Positions 25,510-35,008 of a DNA stretch of 64,000 nucleotides are shown here, in pieces. This DNA comes from Zunongwangia profunda SM-A87 (GTDB lineage: Bacteria; Bacteroidota; Bacteroidia; Flavobacteriales; Flavobacteriaceae). How positions within the stretch are numbered: position 1 is the stretch's first letter; the number at the start of each line of letters is the position of its first letter. Location: NCBI RefSeq assembly GCF_000023465.1, contig NC_014041.1:3354001-3418000 (forward strand), in the 5' to 3' direction. The notes below the pieces were generated by a model that was not told where the DNA came from, did no database searches, and was given only the letters and a program-made list of their open reading frames with translations. A program made the position numbers and the translations under genes.

Positions 25510-27516
25510 ATGAAATTTAAGATTGAATCTGACTATAAACCTACCGGAGACCAACCTAACGCGATAAAACAACTGGTTGGCGGAATCGAAAAAAACGACC
25601 AGTTCCAAACCCTTTTGGGGGTGACCGGTTCCGGAAAAACTTTTACCGTTGCAAATGTTATTGAAGAAGTACAAAAACCAACGTTGGTTTTGGCACATAA
25701 CAAAACACTTGCCGCACAGTTATATTCAGAATTCAAACAATTTTTCCCGAATAATGCGGTGGAATATTTTGTTAGCTATTACGATTATTATCAGCCGGAA
25801 GCTTTTATTCCCTCTTCCGGAACCTATATTGAAAAAGATCTTTCCATAAATGATGAAATCGAAAAACTACGCTTAAGCACGACCTCTTCCCTTTTAAGCG
25901 GAAGAAGAGATGTAATCGTGGTCGCCTCGGTTTCCTGCCTGTATGGTATTGGTAACCCGGTAGAGTTTCGTAAAAATGTGGTTTCCATTGAACGGGATAT
26001 GGAAATCTCCAGAACAAAATTTCTGCACAGCCTGGTGCAAAGCTTATATTCCAGAACGGAAGCTGAGTTTGTTCACGGAAATTTCAGAATAAAAGGGGAT
26101 ACCGTTGATGTTTTCCCTAGTTACGCAGATAATGCGTTCAGAATTCATTTTTTTGGTGATGAGATTGAAGATATCGAAGCTTTTGATCCTGCTACCAATG
26201 ATGTTATCGAAAAATATGAGCGCTTGAATATATATCCTGCCAATATGTTCGTGACATCGCCTGATGTTCTTCAGAATGCGATTAGAAACATTCAGGACGA
26301 CCTGGTGAAACAAGTCGACTATTTTAGGGATATCGGAAAACATCTTGAAGCAAAAAGACTGGACGAAAGAACTAATTTTGATTTAGAGATGATTCGCGAA
26401 CTGGGTTATTGTTCTGGTATCGAAAATTACTCGAGATATCTTGATGGTCGCCAACCCGGCACACGTCCTTTCTGTCTTTTAGATTACTTCCCGGATGATT
26501 TCTTAATGGTTGTAGACGAATCTCACGTTACCATTCCCCAAGTTCATGCTATGTATGGAGGTGACCGTTCCCGTAAAGAAACTTTAGTAGATTATGGTTT
26601 TAGGCTTCCCGCTGCAATGGATAATCGTCCGCTGAAATTTGAGGAATTCGAAATACTTCAAAATCAGGTGATTTATGTAAGTGCTACTCCGGCTGATTAC
26701 GAACTTCAGAAAAGTGAAGGGGTTTATGTAGAACAGGTAATTCGACCAACCGGACTTTTGGATCCGGTGATTGAAGTTCGCCCAAGTCAAAACCAGATCG
26801 ACGATTTGATCGAAGAAATTCAAATACGGGTTGAAAAGGATGAACGTACGTTAGTGACTACCTTAACCAAAAGAATGGCGGAAGAACTGGCGAAATACCT
26901 GACCAGGATCGATATTCGTTGTAGGTATATTCACAGTGATGTAGACACTCTGGAACGTGTAGAAATTATGCAGGATTTACGTCGTGGACTTTTTGATGTG
27001 CTTATTGGGGTTAACCTGTTACGAGAAGGGCTGGATCTCCCCGAAGTTTCTCTGGTAGCAATAATTGATGCCGACAAAGAAGGCTTTCTAAGAAGTAATC
27101 GTTCTTTAACCCAGACCATAGGACGTGCTGCAAGAAATGTAGAAGGGAAAGCAATTTTGTATGCTGACAAAATTACGGACAGTATGCAAAAAACCATGGA
27201 TGAAACCGAATATCGACGTACCAAGCAAATGAATTATAATAAAGCTCATAATATTACGCCAAAGCCTTTGGTTAAAAAATTAGAGTCTTCTACGCTTGTT
27301 AAGAAAAAGCTTGAAATATTTGAAGGTGACAACAAGCCTCCAATGCAAGCTGCCGAGGAAGAAGGAGCTTATCTAACAAAACCTCAGATCGACAAAAAAA
27401 TCCGGGAAAAGCGTAAACAAATGGAAACTGCCGCTAAAGAACTTGACTTTATGGAAGCTGCCCGATTACGTGATGAAATTAAGATATTACAGGATAAATT
27501 AAAGGATTTAGCATAA
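25510..27516 (+). CDS. uvrB: UvrABC system protein B
   Basis: 668 residues. Walker A GVTGSGKT (37-44), beta-hairpin region [25 protein letters not shown]-like DESH in [11 protein letters not shown], helicase motifs V-VI ([32 protein letters not shown]), and a C-terminal UVR motif ([30 protein letters not shown]) for UvrC/UvrA contact. Damage-recognition subunit of nucleotide excision repair. Complete with no odd residue. Monocistronic as far as visible. Confidence 0.98.
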   Translation: MKFKIESDYKPTGDQPNAIKQLVGGIEKNDQFQTLLGVTGSGKTFTVANVIEEVQKPTLVLAHNKTLAAQLYSEFKQFFPNNAVEYFVSYYDYYQPEAFIPSSGTYIEKDLSINDEIEKLRLSTTSSLLSGRRDVIVVASVSCLYGIGNPVEFRKNVVSIERDMEISRTKFLHSLVQSLYSRTEAEFVHGNFRIKGDTVDVFPSYADNAFRIHFFGDEIEDIEAFDPATNDVIEKYERLNIYPANMFVTSPDVLQNAIRNIQDDLVKQVDYFRDIGKHLEAKRLDERTNFDLEMIRELGYCSGIENYSRYLDGRQPGTRPFCLLDYFPDDFLMVVDESHVTIPQVHAMYGGDRSRKETLVDYGFRLPAAMDNRPLKFEEFEILQNQVIYVSATPADYELQKSEGVYVEQVIRPTGLLDPVIEVRPSQNQIDDLIEEIQIRVEKDERTLVTTLTKRMAEELAKYLTRIDIRCRYIHSDVDTLERVEIMQDLRRGLFDVLIGVNLLREGLDLPEVSLVAIIDADKEGFLRSNRSLTQTIGRAARNVEGKAILYADKITDSMQKTMDETEYRRTKQMNYNKAHNITPKPLVKKLESSTLVKKKLEIFEGDNKPPMQAAEEEGAYLTKPQIDKKIREKRKQMETAAKELDFMEAARLRDEIKILQDKLKDLA

Positions 27517-27632
27517 CACGCCTTTATAATTAACATATAAAACATTGACTCATAGCGTTTTAATTTTTATTTTTAAATAAAAATTAGTTCCCCAGAAACC
27601 TCTAGCTTTTTAGCAACCTAAAATTTATTGCT

Positions 27633-28859
27633 ATGAAAAGTTATGTATCAGTATTATCATTTTTTTTAGTTGTCTTTTCCACCCCGGCTCAGGTAGGTAT
27701 CAATACAGAAGAGCCAAAGGCAAGGTTAGAGATAAAAAGTTCAGATACCGAGGATCCTTTAAATACCGATGGAATTTTGATTCCTCGTATTTCAAGGTTT
27801 CCCTCAGATGATCCTACGACAGATCAAAATGGCATGATGGTTTTTCTTGCTACTACTATTCCGGATTACTCAAAGGGATTTTATTTCTGGAGTGCTGAAG
27901 AATCTTCCTGGTTTCCTATTCAGGGTAATTCTTCCAAAGCTAATTTTTATGAAGCCAAAAAAGAAACTTCGCCAGAAAACATAGCCTCCTCCATTTATCG
28001 TAAAGGTAATATTGGTATTGGTACTGATGATATAGAGGCTAAACTACAAATTGACATTGTTGCCAATAGTGATGAGGATATCAAAAAAGGAATAAAAATA
28101 GACAATCAAAATTCTGAAGAAAATAACCTGACGACTTATGGTATCGAAAATATCAACCGAAGCTTAACCAACGGTACAAAATATGGAATTAAAACCAATG
28201 TAAGCGGATCCGGATCGGGAATTCATTATGGAATCTTTAATGAAACATTTCAAAGTACAGGAACAAACGATATCTATGGAATTTTTAATCGTGTAGGTCG
28301 TACGTACGGAGCAAAAAGCAATAATTACGGAGTGTATTCTGAAATTGGAAGTTCTACAGCTCAGGGAAATATTTACGGAATTTACAGTAAAGCGCAGGGT
28401 GATCGCAATGCCAATATTTTTGCCGGCTACTTTGCGGGTCGCCTGGGAATTGGAGCTACTCCTTCCACAGAATACGTTTTCCCCTCTGAAAAAGCAAAGG
28501 AAGAAATGGTATTGGCACTCTCTGAAAATGGAATAATGCGATGGCGACCACCTACCTATTATCCATATGTTTCCTCTACCAGTACTACGGGAACATTTAC
28601 TATTGAAGATCATCTGGGAATTCTAAGAATAAATGATAATCTAAGTTCGGTTCAGCTTCCAGAAGCCTCTAAGCATAAAGGAAGAACTATAATCTTAGTA
28701 TCCTGGCCCACTACTTCAGATAAACCTTTGTCTTTTATAGATGGGGATGATTTATTTGATGTTACCACCAACAGTAAAGTTACAAGTATTGAAAGAGGAA
28801 CAGTACTTACGATTTTAAGTGCAGGGAACAGATGGCTTGTCATTAATAAATACCAATGA
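27633..28859 (+). CDS. Secreted tail-fibre/adhesin-like protein with repeats
   Basis: 408 residues, with signal peptide MKSYVSVLSFFLVVFSTPA and a mature start at QVGINTEEPKARLEI, the head seen in many Bacteroidota tail-fibre-like cell-surface proteins. The centre has loose repeats of the form YGI-x-N/YGIFN/YGVYSE/YGIYSKA (about 170-265), then RLGIGATPSTEYVFP. Residues 300-408 form a beta-rich domain with DHLGILRINDNLSSVQLPEA and ends IERGTVLTILSAGNRWLVINKYQ, like the knob of phage-derived fibres. No S74 peptidase or T9SS C-terminal tag is visible, so anchoring is unclear. Confidence 0.65.
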   Translation: MKSYVSVLSFFLVVFSTPAQVGINTEEPKARLEIKSSDTEDPLNTDGILIPRISRFPSDDPTTDQNGMMVFLATTIPDYSKGFYFWSAEESSWFPIQGNSSKANFYEAKKETSPENIASSIYRKGNIGIGTDDIEAKLQIDIVANSDEDIKKGIKIDNQNSEENNLTTYGIENINRSLTNGTKYGIKTNVSGSGSGIHYGIFNETFQSTGTNDIYGIFNRVGRTYGAKSNNYGVYSEIGSSTAQGNIYGIYSKAQGDRNANIFAGYFAGRLGIGATPSTEYVFPSEKAKEEMVLALSENGIMRWRPPTYYPYVSSTSTTGTFTIEDHLGILRINDNLSSVQLPEASKHKGRTIILVSWPTTSDKPLSFIDGDDLFDVTTNSKVTSIERGTVLTILSAGNRWLVINKYQ

Positions 28860-28863
28860 ATGA

Positions 28864-28893
28864 AAAAAGCTAAATCTTAAGATTTAGCTTTTT
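28864..28893. terminator. Bidirectional terminator (perfect palindrome)
   Basis: A perfect 30-base palindrome with a stem AAAAAGCTAAATC / GATTTAGCTTTTT around TTAA. It separates the fibre-like gene (+) from the sigma-54 activator gene (-). Confidence 0.9.
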
Positions 28894-28916
28894 AATATAC
28901 TTTGTTTCTCAGGCTG

Positions 28917-30083
28917 TTAAACTTTACTGGCAAAAAGACTAACATCTTCCTCTGTAATCTCTGCTCCTCCCAAGATCAATAGTCGCTCTACAACATTTCG
29001 TAATTCTCTAATATTTCCTGTCCAGTTGTATTCTTTAAGCTGATTAAGCGCCGCTTGAGTAAAGGTTTTTTTGTTTGTCCCCTGCTCACTGGCAATTTTT
29101 TCGGAAAAGTACTCTACCAGTAGAGGAATATCTTCCCTACGATTGTTTAAGGAAGGAACTTCTATCAAAATTACCGCAAGCCGGTGGTATAAATCCTCTC
29201 TAAACTTTTTATCTTCAATTTCTTTTTTCAGATCCTTATTGGTAGCTGCGACTACACGTACATCTACCTTGATATCCTTATCGCTACCAACGCGTGAAAT
29301 CTTATTTTCCTGCAAAGCCCTTAACACCTTAGCCTGAGCAGAAAGACTCATATCTCCGATTTCATCCAAAAAAATGGTTCCTCCATTCGCTGCTTCAAAT
29401 TTACCAGCTCTATCTTTATTTGCTGAAGTAAAAGCTCCCTTTACGTGTCCAAAAAGTTCGCTCTCTATAAGTTCTGATGGAATCGCGGCACAATTCACTT
29501 CGATCATCGGTCCTTTGGATCGTTCACTTTTCTGGTGAATCCAATGCGCCACAAGTTCTTTCCCGGTTCCGTTAGCCCCGGTTACTAAAACACGTGCATC
29601 TGTAGGAGCAACTTTTTCAATAATTTCCTTAATCCTATTGATCTCTTCAGACTCTCCAATCATCTGAAAGTTTTTGCCTACTTTCTTCTTAAGCCGCGCA
29701 TTTTCCTGCACCAGTTGTTTTCGGTCTAAGGCATTACGAACAGCATTCAGCAATCGGTTTAAATCCGGCGGTTTAGAAATATAATCGAAAGCCCCCATCC
29801 TCATGGTTTGCACGGCAGTATCAAGATCTCCATGCCCCGAAATCATCACAAAGGGAATTTCAGGCTTAATTTTACTGGTCGCTTCCAATACCTCTACACC
29901 ATCCATTTTTGGCATTTTGATATCACAAAGTACCAGATCATAATCTTCCTTTTTGATTAATTCCATCCCAGCCAAACCATCTTCGGCTTCGGTAACGTTA
30001 TAATCTTTATTTTCTTCGTTTAGAATTTTAACAAGCACCCGTCTTATGGCTGCTTCATCTTCTATTAATAATATTTTAGACAT
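28917..30083 (-). CDS. Sigma-54-dependent response regulator without C-terminal HTH
   Basis: 388 residues. The receiver domain (1-125) has Asp54 as phosphoacceptor (LVLCDIKMPKMDG). The AAA+ domain has Walker A GANGTGKE (169-176), the sigma-54 contact loop GAFTSA (216-221; consensus GAFTGA) and Walker B GGTIFLDEIGD. It ends at NIRELRNVVERLLILGGAEITEEDVSLFASKV, so the usual Fis-type DNA-binding domain is absent. Relatives in flavobacteria have the same length. Such proteins may act from solution on RpoN holoenzyme. It shares one base with the start of the upstream barrel gene, so it is cotranscribed with it. Confidence 0.9.
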   Translation of the reverse strand: MSKILLIEDEAAIRRVLVKILNEENKDYNVTEAEDGLAGMELIKKEDYDLVLCDIKMPKMDGVEVLEATSKIKPEIPFVMISGHGDLDTAVQTMRMGAFDYISKPPDLNRLLNAVRNALDRKQLVQENARLKKKVGKNFQMIGESEEINRIKEIIEKVAPTDARVLVTGANGTGKELVAHWIHQKSERSKGPMIEVNCAAIPSELIESELFGHVKGAFTSANKDRAGKFEAANGGTIFLDEIGDMSLSAQAKVLRALQENKISRVGSDKDIKVDVRVVAATNKDLKKEIEDKKFREDLYHRLAVILIEVPSLNNRREDIPLLVEYFSEKIASEQGTNKKTFTQAALNQLKEYNWTGNIRELRNVVERLLILGGAEITEEDVSLFASKV

Positions 30084-30991
30084 TAAAATACGCTAAATTT
30101 AAGTCCGCCACGCGCATAGAATGTGTTTACAGAATTAATAGTATAAACATCATTTCTATCTACATCGCGCAAACGAATATCATTCATAATTGTATGACCG
30201 GCATAAACATATAGCCCTAGATGTTCAGTAATGCTATATTCATATCCCAAACCAGCTAATATGACGGTCATAGACATACTATCGGCCAAAGCGGTACTAT
30301 CCTGAACTGACGGGGTAATATCAAAATTGTCCTGAACATTGGCATAAAAGCCATCTAAAGTTACAAAAGCCTGCAGAACATTACGGTTGTTAGCGTGATA
30401 TTTTAAGTTAGTTTTAGGAACTCCCAACATATACGACCATTTAGGATGAAATTTTTTATAATAATGCGCCACAGGCAACGGGAATGGAAAACCAGTAGTC
30501 GTGGAATAATGTAATCCAAAAATTATACGGGTTGGTTTAAGTATATCTTCTCCTTTTTTAATCTTGATAAAATATACTGCTCCTTCATAAATGATATCAT
30601 CACTTAGTAGGTGGTTAGTCGAAAAGTTAGAAGCTGCCTTTGCCCCTGTTTGCAAGCCCACTCTCCAGTCATTGTTTAAATGAAAAACATAAGCTAAAGT
30701 TGCAGTAATGGATTGAAACCGATCTAAATGAAATGTTTCAAAAGAAGTATCATCATAAAATTTAAAATTTACATTTCGATATTCTATCCCTGGCACTAAA
30801 TAACTACCTTCTTTCTTCAATTTTATGGGAAAATTGAAAAAAGTTCTAAACCTCCTAAACGAATTATCAGAATCAGATTGGGGAAAATAAGTAAATTCTA
30901 TCCGTGCCAGATCTGTTAATTGTGCTTTTGCCGAGAATCCAAAAAATAGCAAAAAGAATAGCACTAAAATACTTCTAAAAGTGTTTTTCAT
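30083..30991 (-). CDS. DUF6268-type outer-membrane beta-barrel protein
   Basis: 302 residues, with signal peptide MKNTFRSILVLFFLLFFGFSAKA before QLTDLARIEFTYFPQ. The rest is alternating amphipathic strands ending in Phe (ARGGLKFSVF), typical for an outer-membrane barrel, matching DUF6268. The final Phe suits BAM recognition. Function is unknown; being one base away from, and overlapping, a response regulator suggests an envelope-signal link. It lies immediately downstream of the MscS gene. Confidence 0.8.
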   Translation of the reverse strand: MKNTFRSILVLFFLLFFGFSAKAQLTDLARIEFTYFPQSDSDNSFRRFRTFFNFPIKLKKEGSYLVPGIEYRNVNFKFYDDTSFETFHLDRFQSITATLAYVFHLNNDWRVGLQTGAKAASNFSTNHLLSDDIIYEGAVYFIKIKKGEDILKPTRIIFGLHYSTTTGFPFPLPVAHYYKKFHPKWSYMLGVPKTNLKYHANNRNVLQAFVTLDGFYANVQDNFDITPSVQDSTALADSMSMTVILAGLGYEYSITEHLGLYVYAGHTIMNDIRLRDVDRNDVYTINSVNTFYARGGLKFSVF

Positions 30992-30992
30992 G

Positions 30993-31886
30993 TTAGTCAG
31001 TTTTTGGTTGATTCGGGGTATGGATTAAATGAACATCGCGTTGTGGGAAAGGGATGCTTATGCCATTTTGCCTAAAACTATCGTCGATTTTAAAACGTAA
31101 TTCACTTTTTATTTTTGGATCGGTAAAACTATCACCGATGTAAAAATACACTCCAAACAATAAAGCTGAATCTCCAAAATCTTCAAAAAGCACAAATGGT
31201 TTTGGGGTTTTAAGCACTCCTTTTTGCTTATCCACACAATCCAAAAGTAGTGTTTTGACCTTTTGAGTATCACTCCCATAAGCTACGCCCACATTTACAC
31301 ATTCTCTGGTGGTACGATGATTTTGGGTATAATTATATACCGTATCACTTATAAATTTATGATTTGGTATAATCATTACTTTATCATCCCTGGTAAGCGC
31401 TCTGGTTGTCCTTAATTTAATTTCGAAAACTCTGGCAACTTTATTATCTATTTCTATTATATCACCTACCAATAGGGATTTATCTAAAATGATAAAAATC
31501 CCCCCTATAATATCCTGGAAAAGTTCTTGTAAGGCTAAACCTACTCCAACGAATAAAGCGGCTGAAGCGGTTAGTAAAATCGAAATATCAACCCCACTTG
31601 AGCTTAGGGTAATTAAAATTACAATAAGATAAACTACGTACTTTACAAACTTAAAAGCACTTATAAACTTTAATTTGTCCTCGTTTAAAAGTTTACCCGC
31701 AATAAAATTACGTATAAGCCTGAGAATAACAGAGGTTAAAATAAATACAAAAATCACCAGTAAAACTACACCTACGGTGAGTTTAAATGGTTGACTAAGC
31801 AGGTTAAAGTTTAAAAACTCTTTTATACTTCCCCAAATATCCTGCTCTAATACTTCTGAAATCTGATTGGCCGTTTCGTTTTGCAT
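30993..31886 (-). CDS. Small-conductance mechanosensitive channel (MscS family)
   Basis: 297 residues from ATG 31886 (MQNETANQISEV). The frame extends upstream to 31937 into the ABC permease gene, but the start adjacent to that gene's stop fits better. It has three hydrophobic helices and the pore-lining TM3 VGVGLALQELFQDIIGGIFII, then the beta domain DIIEIDNKVARVFEIKLRTTRALTRDDKVMIIPNHKF, the MscS signature. It relieves osmotic down-shock by opening a membrane pore. Cotranscribed with ABC-exporter genes upstream and the barrel gene downstream. Confidence 0.93.
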   Translation of the reverse strand: MQNETANQISEVLEQDIWGSIKEFLNFNLLSQPFKLTVGVVLLVIFVFILTSVILRLIRNFIAGKLLNEDKLKFISAFKFVKYVVYLIVILITLSSSGVDISILLTASAALFVGVGLALQELFQDIIGGIFIILDKSLLVGDIIEIDNKVARVFEIKLRTTRALTRDDKVMIIPNHKFISDTVYNYTQNHRTTRECVNVGVAYGSDTQKVKTLLLDCVDKQKGVLKTPKPFVLFEDFGDSALLFGVYFYIGDSFTDPKIKSELRFKIDDSFRQNGISIPFPQRDVHLIHTPNQPKTD

Positions 31887-31887
31887 T

Positions 31888-33183
31888 CTAATATTTAAGC
31901 CACTTATAAATTTCTTTATAACTAGCTTTCTTACCATACATTAAAATACCAACACGGTATATTTTTGCTGCTATCCATACCACTGTCGTATTGGTTAGCA
32001 GCAATATAAGAATAGATAGGGAAATTTCCCACCATGGTACTCCAAATGGGATACGCATTAACATAACTATAGGAGAAGTTAAAGGAATCATTGAGAAAAT
32101 CGTACTTACCGTCCCATGAGGATTTTCTATTACCGCAAAAAATCCAACATAAATCCCAAGCATCAATGGGATAATAACCGGTAGCATAAATTGTTGCGTA
32201 TCGGTCTCGCTATCTACCGCTGCACCGATAGAAGCATAGATTGCACTATATAAAAAATATCCGCCTAAAAAATAGATCAGGAAATAAACAATTAAACTAA
32301 AGATTGGTAGGTTAAGCACATCGGCAACCAATTGGTTCACTTCAGGAATATTTAATTGATGTGTATCTATCTGGCCGGGTTGTGCATTCATTAAATCAAT
32401 ACCAAAATACAATCCGGCTATCGTATATAGAATTCCGCCTAAAATGACCCATACCGTAAATTGTGTGATTCCTGCCAATGAGGTGCCCAGTACTTTTCCT
32501 AACATTAATTGTATAGGTTTTACTGAAGACACTATAATTTCAATTATTCGGTTTGTTTTTTCTTCAATAACAGATCGCATCACCATATTCCCATAGATGA
32601 TAATAAACATCATCAATAAGTATCCGGCTGCACCTCCAAAAAACATTCGGAGATAATTCGCCATTTTCGAGGTTGTTTCTCCGGAAAAATTCTGAATTTC
32701 TACATCGACCTTTGTTTTTACAGCATCGATCTGTGCTACATCTATACCACGTTGAATCAGCTCATTTCTTTGTAATTTATTGGAAATGATTTTTTCTATA
32801 TTCTGAACCGTTCCCAAACCGGGAGATTCTTCCCCAAAAAATTCTACCTTTCCCGTAAGATCATAATTATTGTCGGCTCTCGGAATATGTATAAGTCCGT
32901 AATATTCACTCTCACGGACGATTTTCTTGGCTTCCTCTAAAGTTTTATCAGAGAAATTTAAATATTGAAGATTTTCATCATCCTGAAATTCTTTTAGAAA
33001 CAAACCAGTTTCATCGTGCAGTCCAATAATATGCTGTTCACTACTATTCAGCATACTTAAATAAGCAATTAAAGCAAACATTCCTACCAGTATAAGCGGA
33101 CTAAGAAATGTCATTACGATAAAAGTTTTATTACGAACTCTCGCTAAATATTCCCGCTGAATGATAAGTTTTAAACTACGCAT
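31888..33183 (-). CDS. ABC-2 type transporter permease (NatB-like)
   Basis: 431 residues. It starts MRSLKLIIQREYLARVRNKTFIVMTFLSPLILVGMF, the NatB-like N-terminus, with one N-terminal transmembrane segment, a large periplasmic domain (about 45-175), then five to six segments (LLMMFIIIYGNMVMRSVIEEKTNRIIEIIVSSV is the ABC-2 motif). NatAB-type systems extrude sodium or small compounds. It overlaps the ATPase gene by eight bases, forming one transporter. Confidence 0.92.
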   Translation of the reverse strand: MRSLKLIIQREYLARVRNKTFIVMTFLSPLILVGMFALIAYLSMLNSSEQHIIGLHDETGLFLKEFQDDENLQYLNFSDKTLEEAKKIVRESEYYGLIHIPRADNNYDLTGKVEFFGEESPGLGTVQNIEKIISNKLQRNELIQRGIDVAQIDAVKTKVDVEIQNFSGETTSKMANYLRMFFGGAAGYLLMMFIIIYGNMVMRSVIEEKTNRIIEIIVSSVKPIQLMLGKVLGTSLAGITQFTVWVILGGILYTIAGLYFGIDLMNAQPGQIDTHQLNIPEVNQLVADVLNLPIFSLIVYFLIYFLGGYFLYSAIYASIGAAVDSETDTQQFMLPVIIPLMLGIYVGFFAVIENPHGTVSTIFSMIPLTSPIVMLMRIPFGVPWWEISLSILILLLTNTTVVWIAAKIYRVGILMYGKKASYKEIYKWLKY

Positions 33184-34105
33184 TATGAGTAACCGTTTTG
33201 ATGAAAATATCGTTTACCGAAGGAATCACTTCTACAAAATGATTGATCCTTGCTTTGGTTAATAAATACTGAATTAAATCATTAGGATTTTCGTGAGGTT
33301 GTAACTGAATACTTACTTTAAGATCATCATTAATACTCTTAAAATGAGCTGCACCTACCTTAAATTTTTCCTGAAGCTCGGCCATTAAAGCTGCTTCGTG
33401 TTCGCACTCTAATCCTACTTCAAAAGTATTGTTTTTATATTCTTTTTTTATTTCAGAAACCTTACCATCCAATAATTTATTAGACTTATTGATAAGCGCC
33501 ATATAATCACAAAGTTCTTCTACGCTTTCCATACGATGTGTTGAAAATAAAATTGTAGCGCCTTTTTCTTTTAATTCTAAGATCTCACGTTTAATGATAT
33601 TAGCATTTACGGGATCAAAACCACTAAAAGGCTCATCAAAAATTAACAATTTTGGATTATGAAGCACCGTAATTACAAATTGTACTTTTTGCGCCATTCC
33701 TTTAGAAAGTTCCTGAATTTTCTTATCCCACCATCCGGTAATTTCCAGTTTCTCAAACCAGTATTGCAATCGTTGCTTAGCTTCAGCCTTAGAAAGTCCT
33801 TTCAACCTGGCCAAATAGAGCGCCTGTTCCCCTACTTTCATAGACTTATACAATCCGCGTTCCTCGGGCAGATAACCAATATGCTGTATATCTTCTGGGT
33901 GCAAAGGTCTTCCATCAAGATATACCTGGCCTTCATCTGGCATCGTTATCTGATTGATTATCCTGATGAATGTGGTTTTTCCTGCACCATTAGGGCCTAA
34001 CAAACCAAAGACACTCCCTTTAGGTATGGTGATCGATACATTATTTAGTGCAGTGTAACCTCCAAATCGTTTATAGATGTTCTCTGCAACCAAAAGATTT
34101 TCCAT
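33176..34105 (-). CDS. ABC transporter ATP-binding protein (NatA-like)
   Basis: 309 residues. Walker A GPNGAGKTT (about 38-46), signature LSKGMAQKVQFVITVLH, Walker B LLIFDEPFSGFDP and H-loop STHRME. The signature LSKG matches NatA-type more than LSGG. It pairs with the permease that overlaps it. Its start lies next to the leader of the fasciclin gene, which is on the same strand downstream... reading order is ATPase, permease, MscS channel, barrel, regulator in one minus-strand unit. Confidence 0.92.
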   Translation of the reverse strand: MENLLVAENIYKRFGGYTALNNVSITIPKGSVFGLLGPNGAGKTTFIRIINQITMPDEGQVYLDGRPLHPEDIQHIGYLPEERGLYKSMKVGEQALYLARLKGLSKAEAKQRLQYWFEKLEITGWWDKKIQELSKGMAQKVQFVITVLHNPKLLIFDEPFSGFDPVNANIIKREILELKEKGATILFSTHRMESVEELCDYMALINKSNKLLDGKVSEIKKEYKNNTFEVGLECEHEAALMAELQEKFKVGAAHFKSINDDLKVSIQLQPHENPNDLIQYLLTKARINHFVEVIPSVNDIFIKTVTHNA

Positions 34106-34200
34106 AAAATAACTTTAGAGGTGTAAAGATATTCAAATACTATTACAGACTTGAAAATTGGTCTGGATAATTTATAAATTCAGCTTTAGGCATAAAAAAA

Positions 34201-34219
34201 CTTCCTTAGTGTAAGGAAG
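34201..34219 (-). terminator. Rho-independent terminator after the fasciclin gene
   Basis: Eight-base stem CTTCCTTA / TAAGGAAG with a three-base loop; seven A on the plus-strand left side (34194-34200) give the U tract of the minus-strand transcript. Confidence 0.8.
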
Positions 34220-34245
34220 CTTATGAATGTTTTAAAATTTATTTT

Positions 34246-34794
34246 TTAATAACTGGTAGCAAAATAGTCTGTTGGGGTTACCAGTTGATCGATCACATGA
34301 ATAATTCCGTTCTTAGATTCGATATCGCTGGCTATGATATTTGCACCTCCAATGGCCACATGTTGGCCATTCAGCTCAGTATTAATTTTAATCGATTTAT
34401 CTTCAGAAACCGTAATGACTTGCGAGCTATTAAACTCATTTTTAAGCACTTTTTGAGGAATGATATAGTGCTTTACAAATTCTACTAATTTTATCTTATT
34501 TTCAGGATTCGTAAGTTGAGACAACTCTCCTAGTTTCATATCTTCGAAAGCCTGATTCGTAGGCAAAAAAATAGTATAACCTTCTACATATTCTACCGAT
34601 GTATCTAATCCTGAAGCTTTAAGAAAAGTTAGAAACGTAGAAAACCTGCTGTCCATTTCAGCCAATTCTACGATAGTATACTCGTTAGTATCATCCACCA
34701 TTTCAAAGAATTTCTCTTCCTGTGCATAGGTGAGGGTAGTTAATAATATAACTACAACAGATAGAATCAAATTTTTCTTTTTCATAATTTTCAT
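34246..34794 (-). CDS. Secreted fasciclin (FAS1) domain protein
   Basis: 182 residues; a second Met (MKKKN) nine bases in is an equal start candidate. A signal peptide ends ILLTTLTYA before QEEKFFEM. One FAS1 domain: TIVELAEMDSRFSTFLTFLKASGLD, YTIFLPTNQAFEDM (H1 motif), KLVEFVKHYIIPQKVL and HVIDQLVTPTDYF (H2 motif). FAS1 proteins mediate cell adhesion or bind small ligands outside the cell. Monocistronic, with its own terminator. Confidence 0.93.
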   Translation of the reverse strand: MKIMKKKNLILSVVVILLTTLTYAQEEKFFEMVDDTNEYTIVELAEMDSRFSTFLTFLKASGLDTSVEYVEGYTIFLPTNQAFEDMKLGELSQLTNPENKIKLVEFVKHYIIPQKVLKNEFNSSQVITVSEDKSIKINTELNGQHVAIGGANIIASDIESKNGIIHVIDQLVTPTDYFATSY

Positions 34795-34896
34795 TTTTTA
34801 TTTTTTATTTTTTGAAAATTACTAAAGAACGTACCTGATTACAAGCTGTTTAAAACAGGTTTAGAAAAGGTTTAACGGCGATGTTAAAAAACAAAA

Positions 34897-34923
34897 CCCA
34901 CCCTTAATTTAATTAAGGATGGG
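34897..34923 (-). terminator. Terminator of the grpE-dnaJ operon
   Basis: Twelve-base stem (CCCACCCTTAAT / ATTAAGGATGGG on the plus strand) with one plus-strand mismatch that becomes a G-U pair on the minus strand, favouring minus-strand RNA. An A tract lies on the plus-strand left. Confidence 0.75.
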
Positions 34924-35008
34924 AAAAAAATTGCTATGAAAAAGAAAAATTATCACTAAAAGTCTTAGTGAGAATCAAATATATAAATTTTTTCTTAAAA
35001 TAAAAGTT

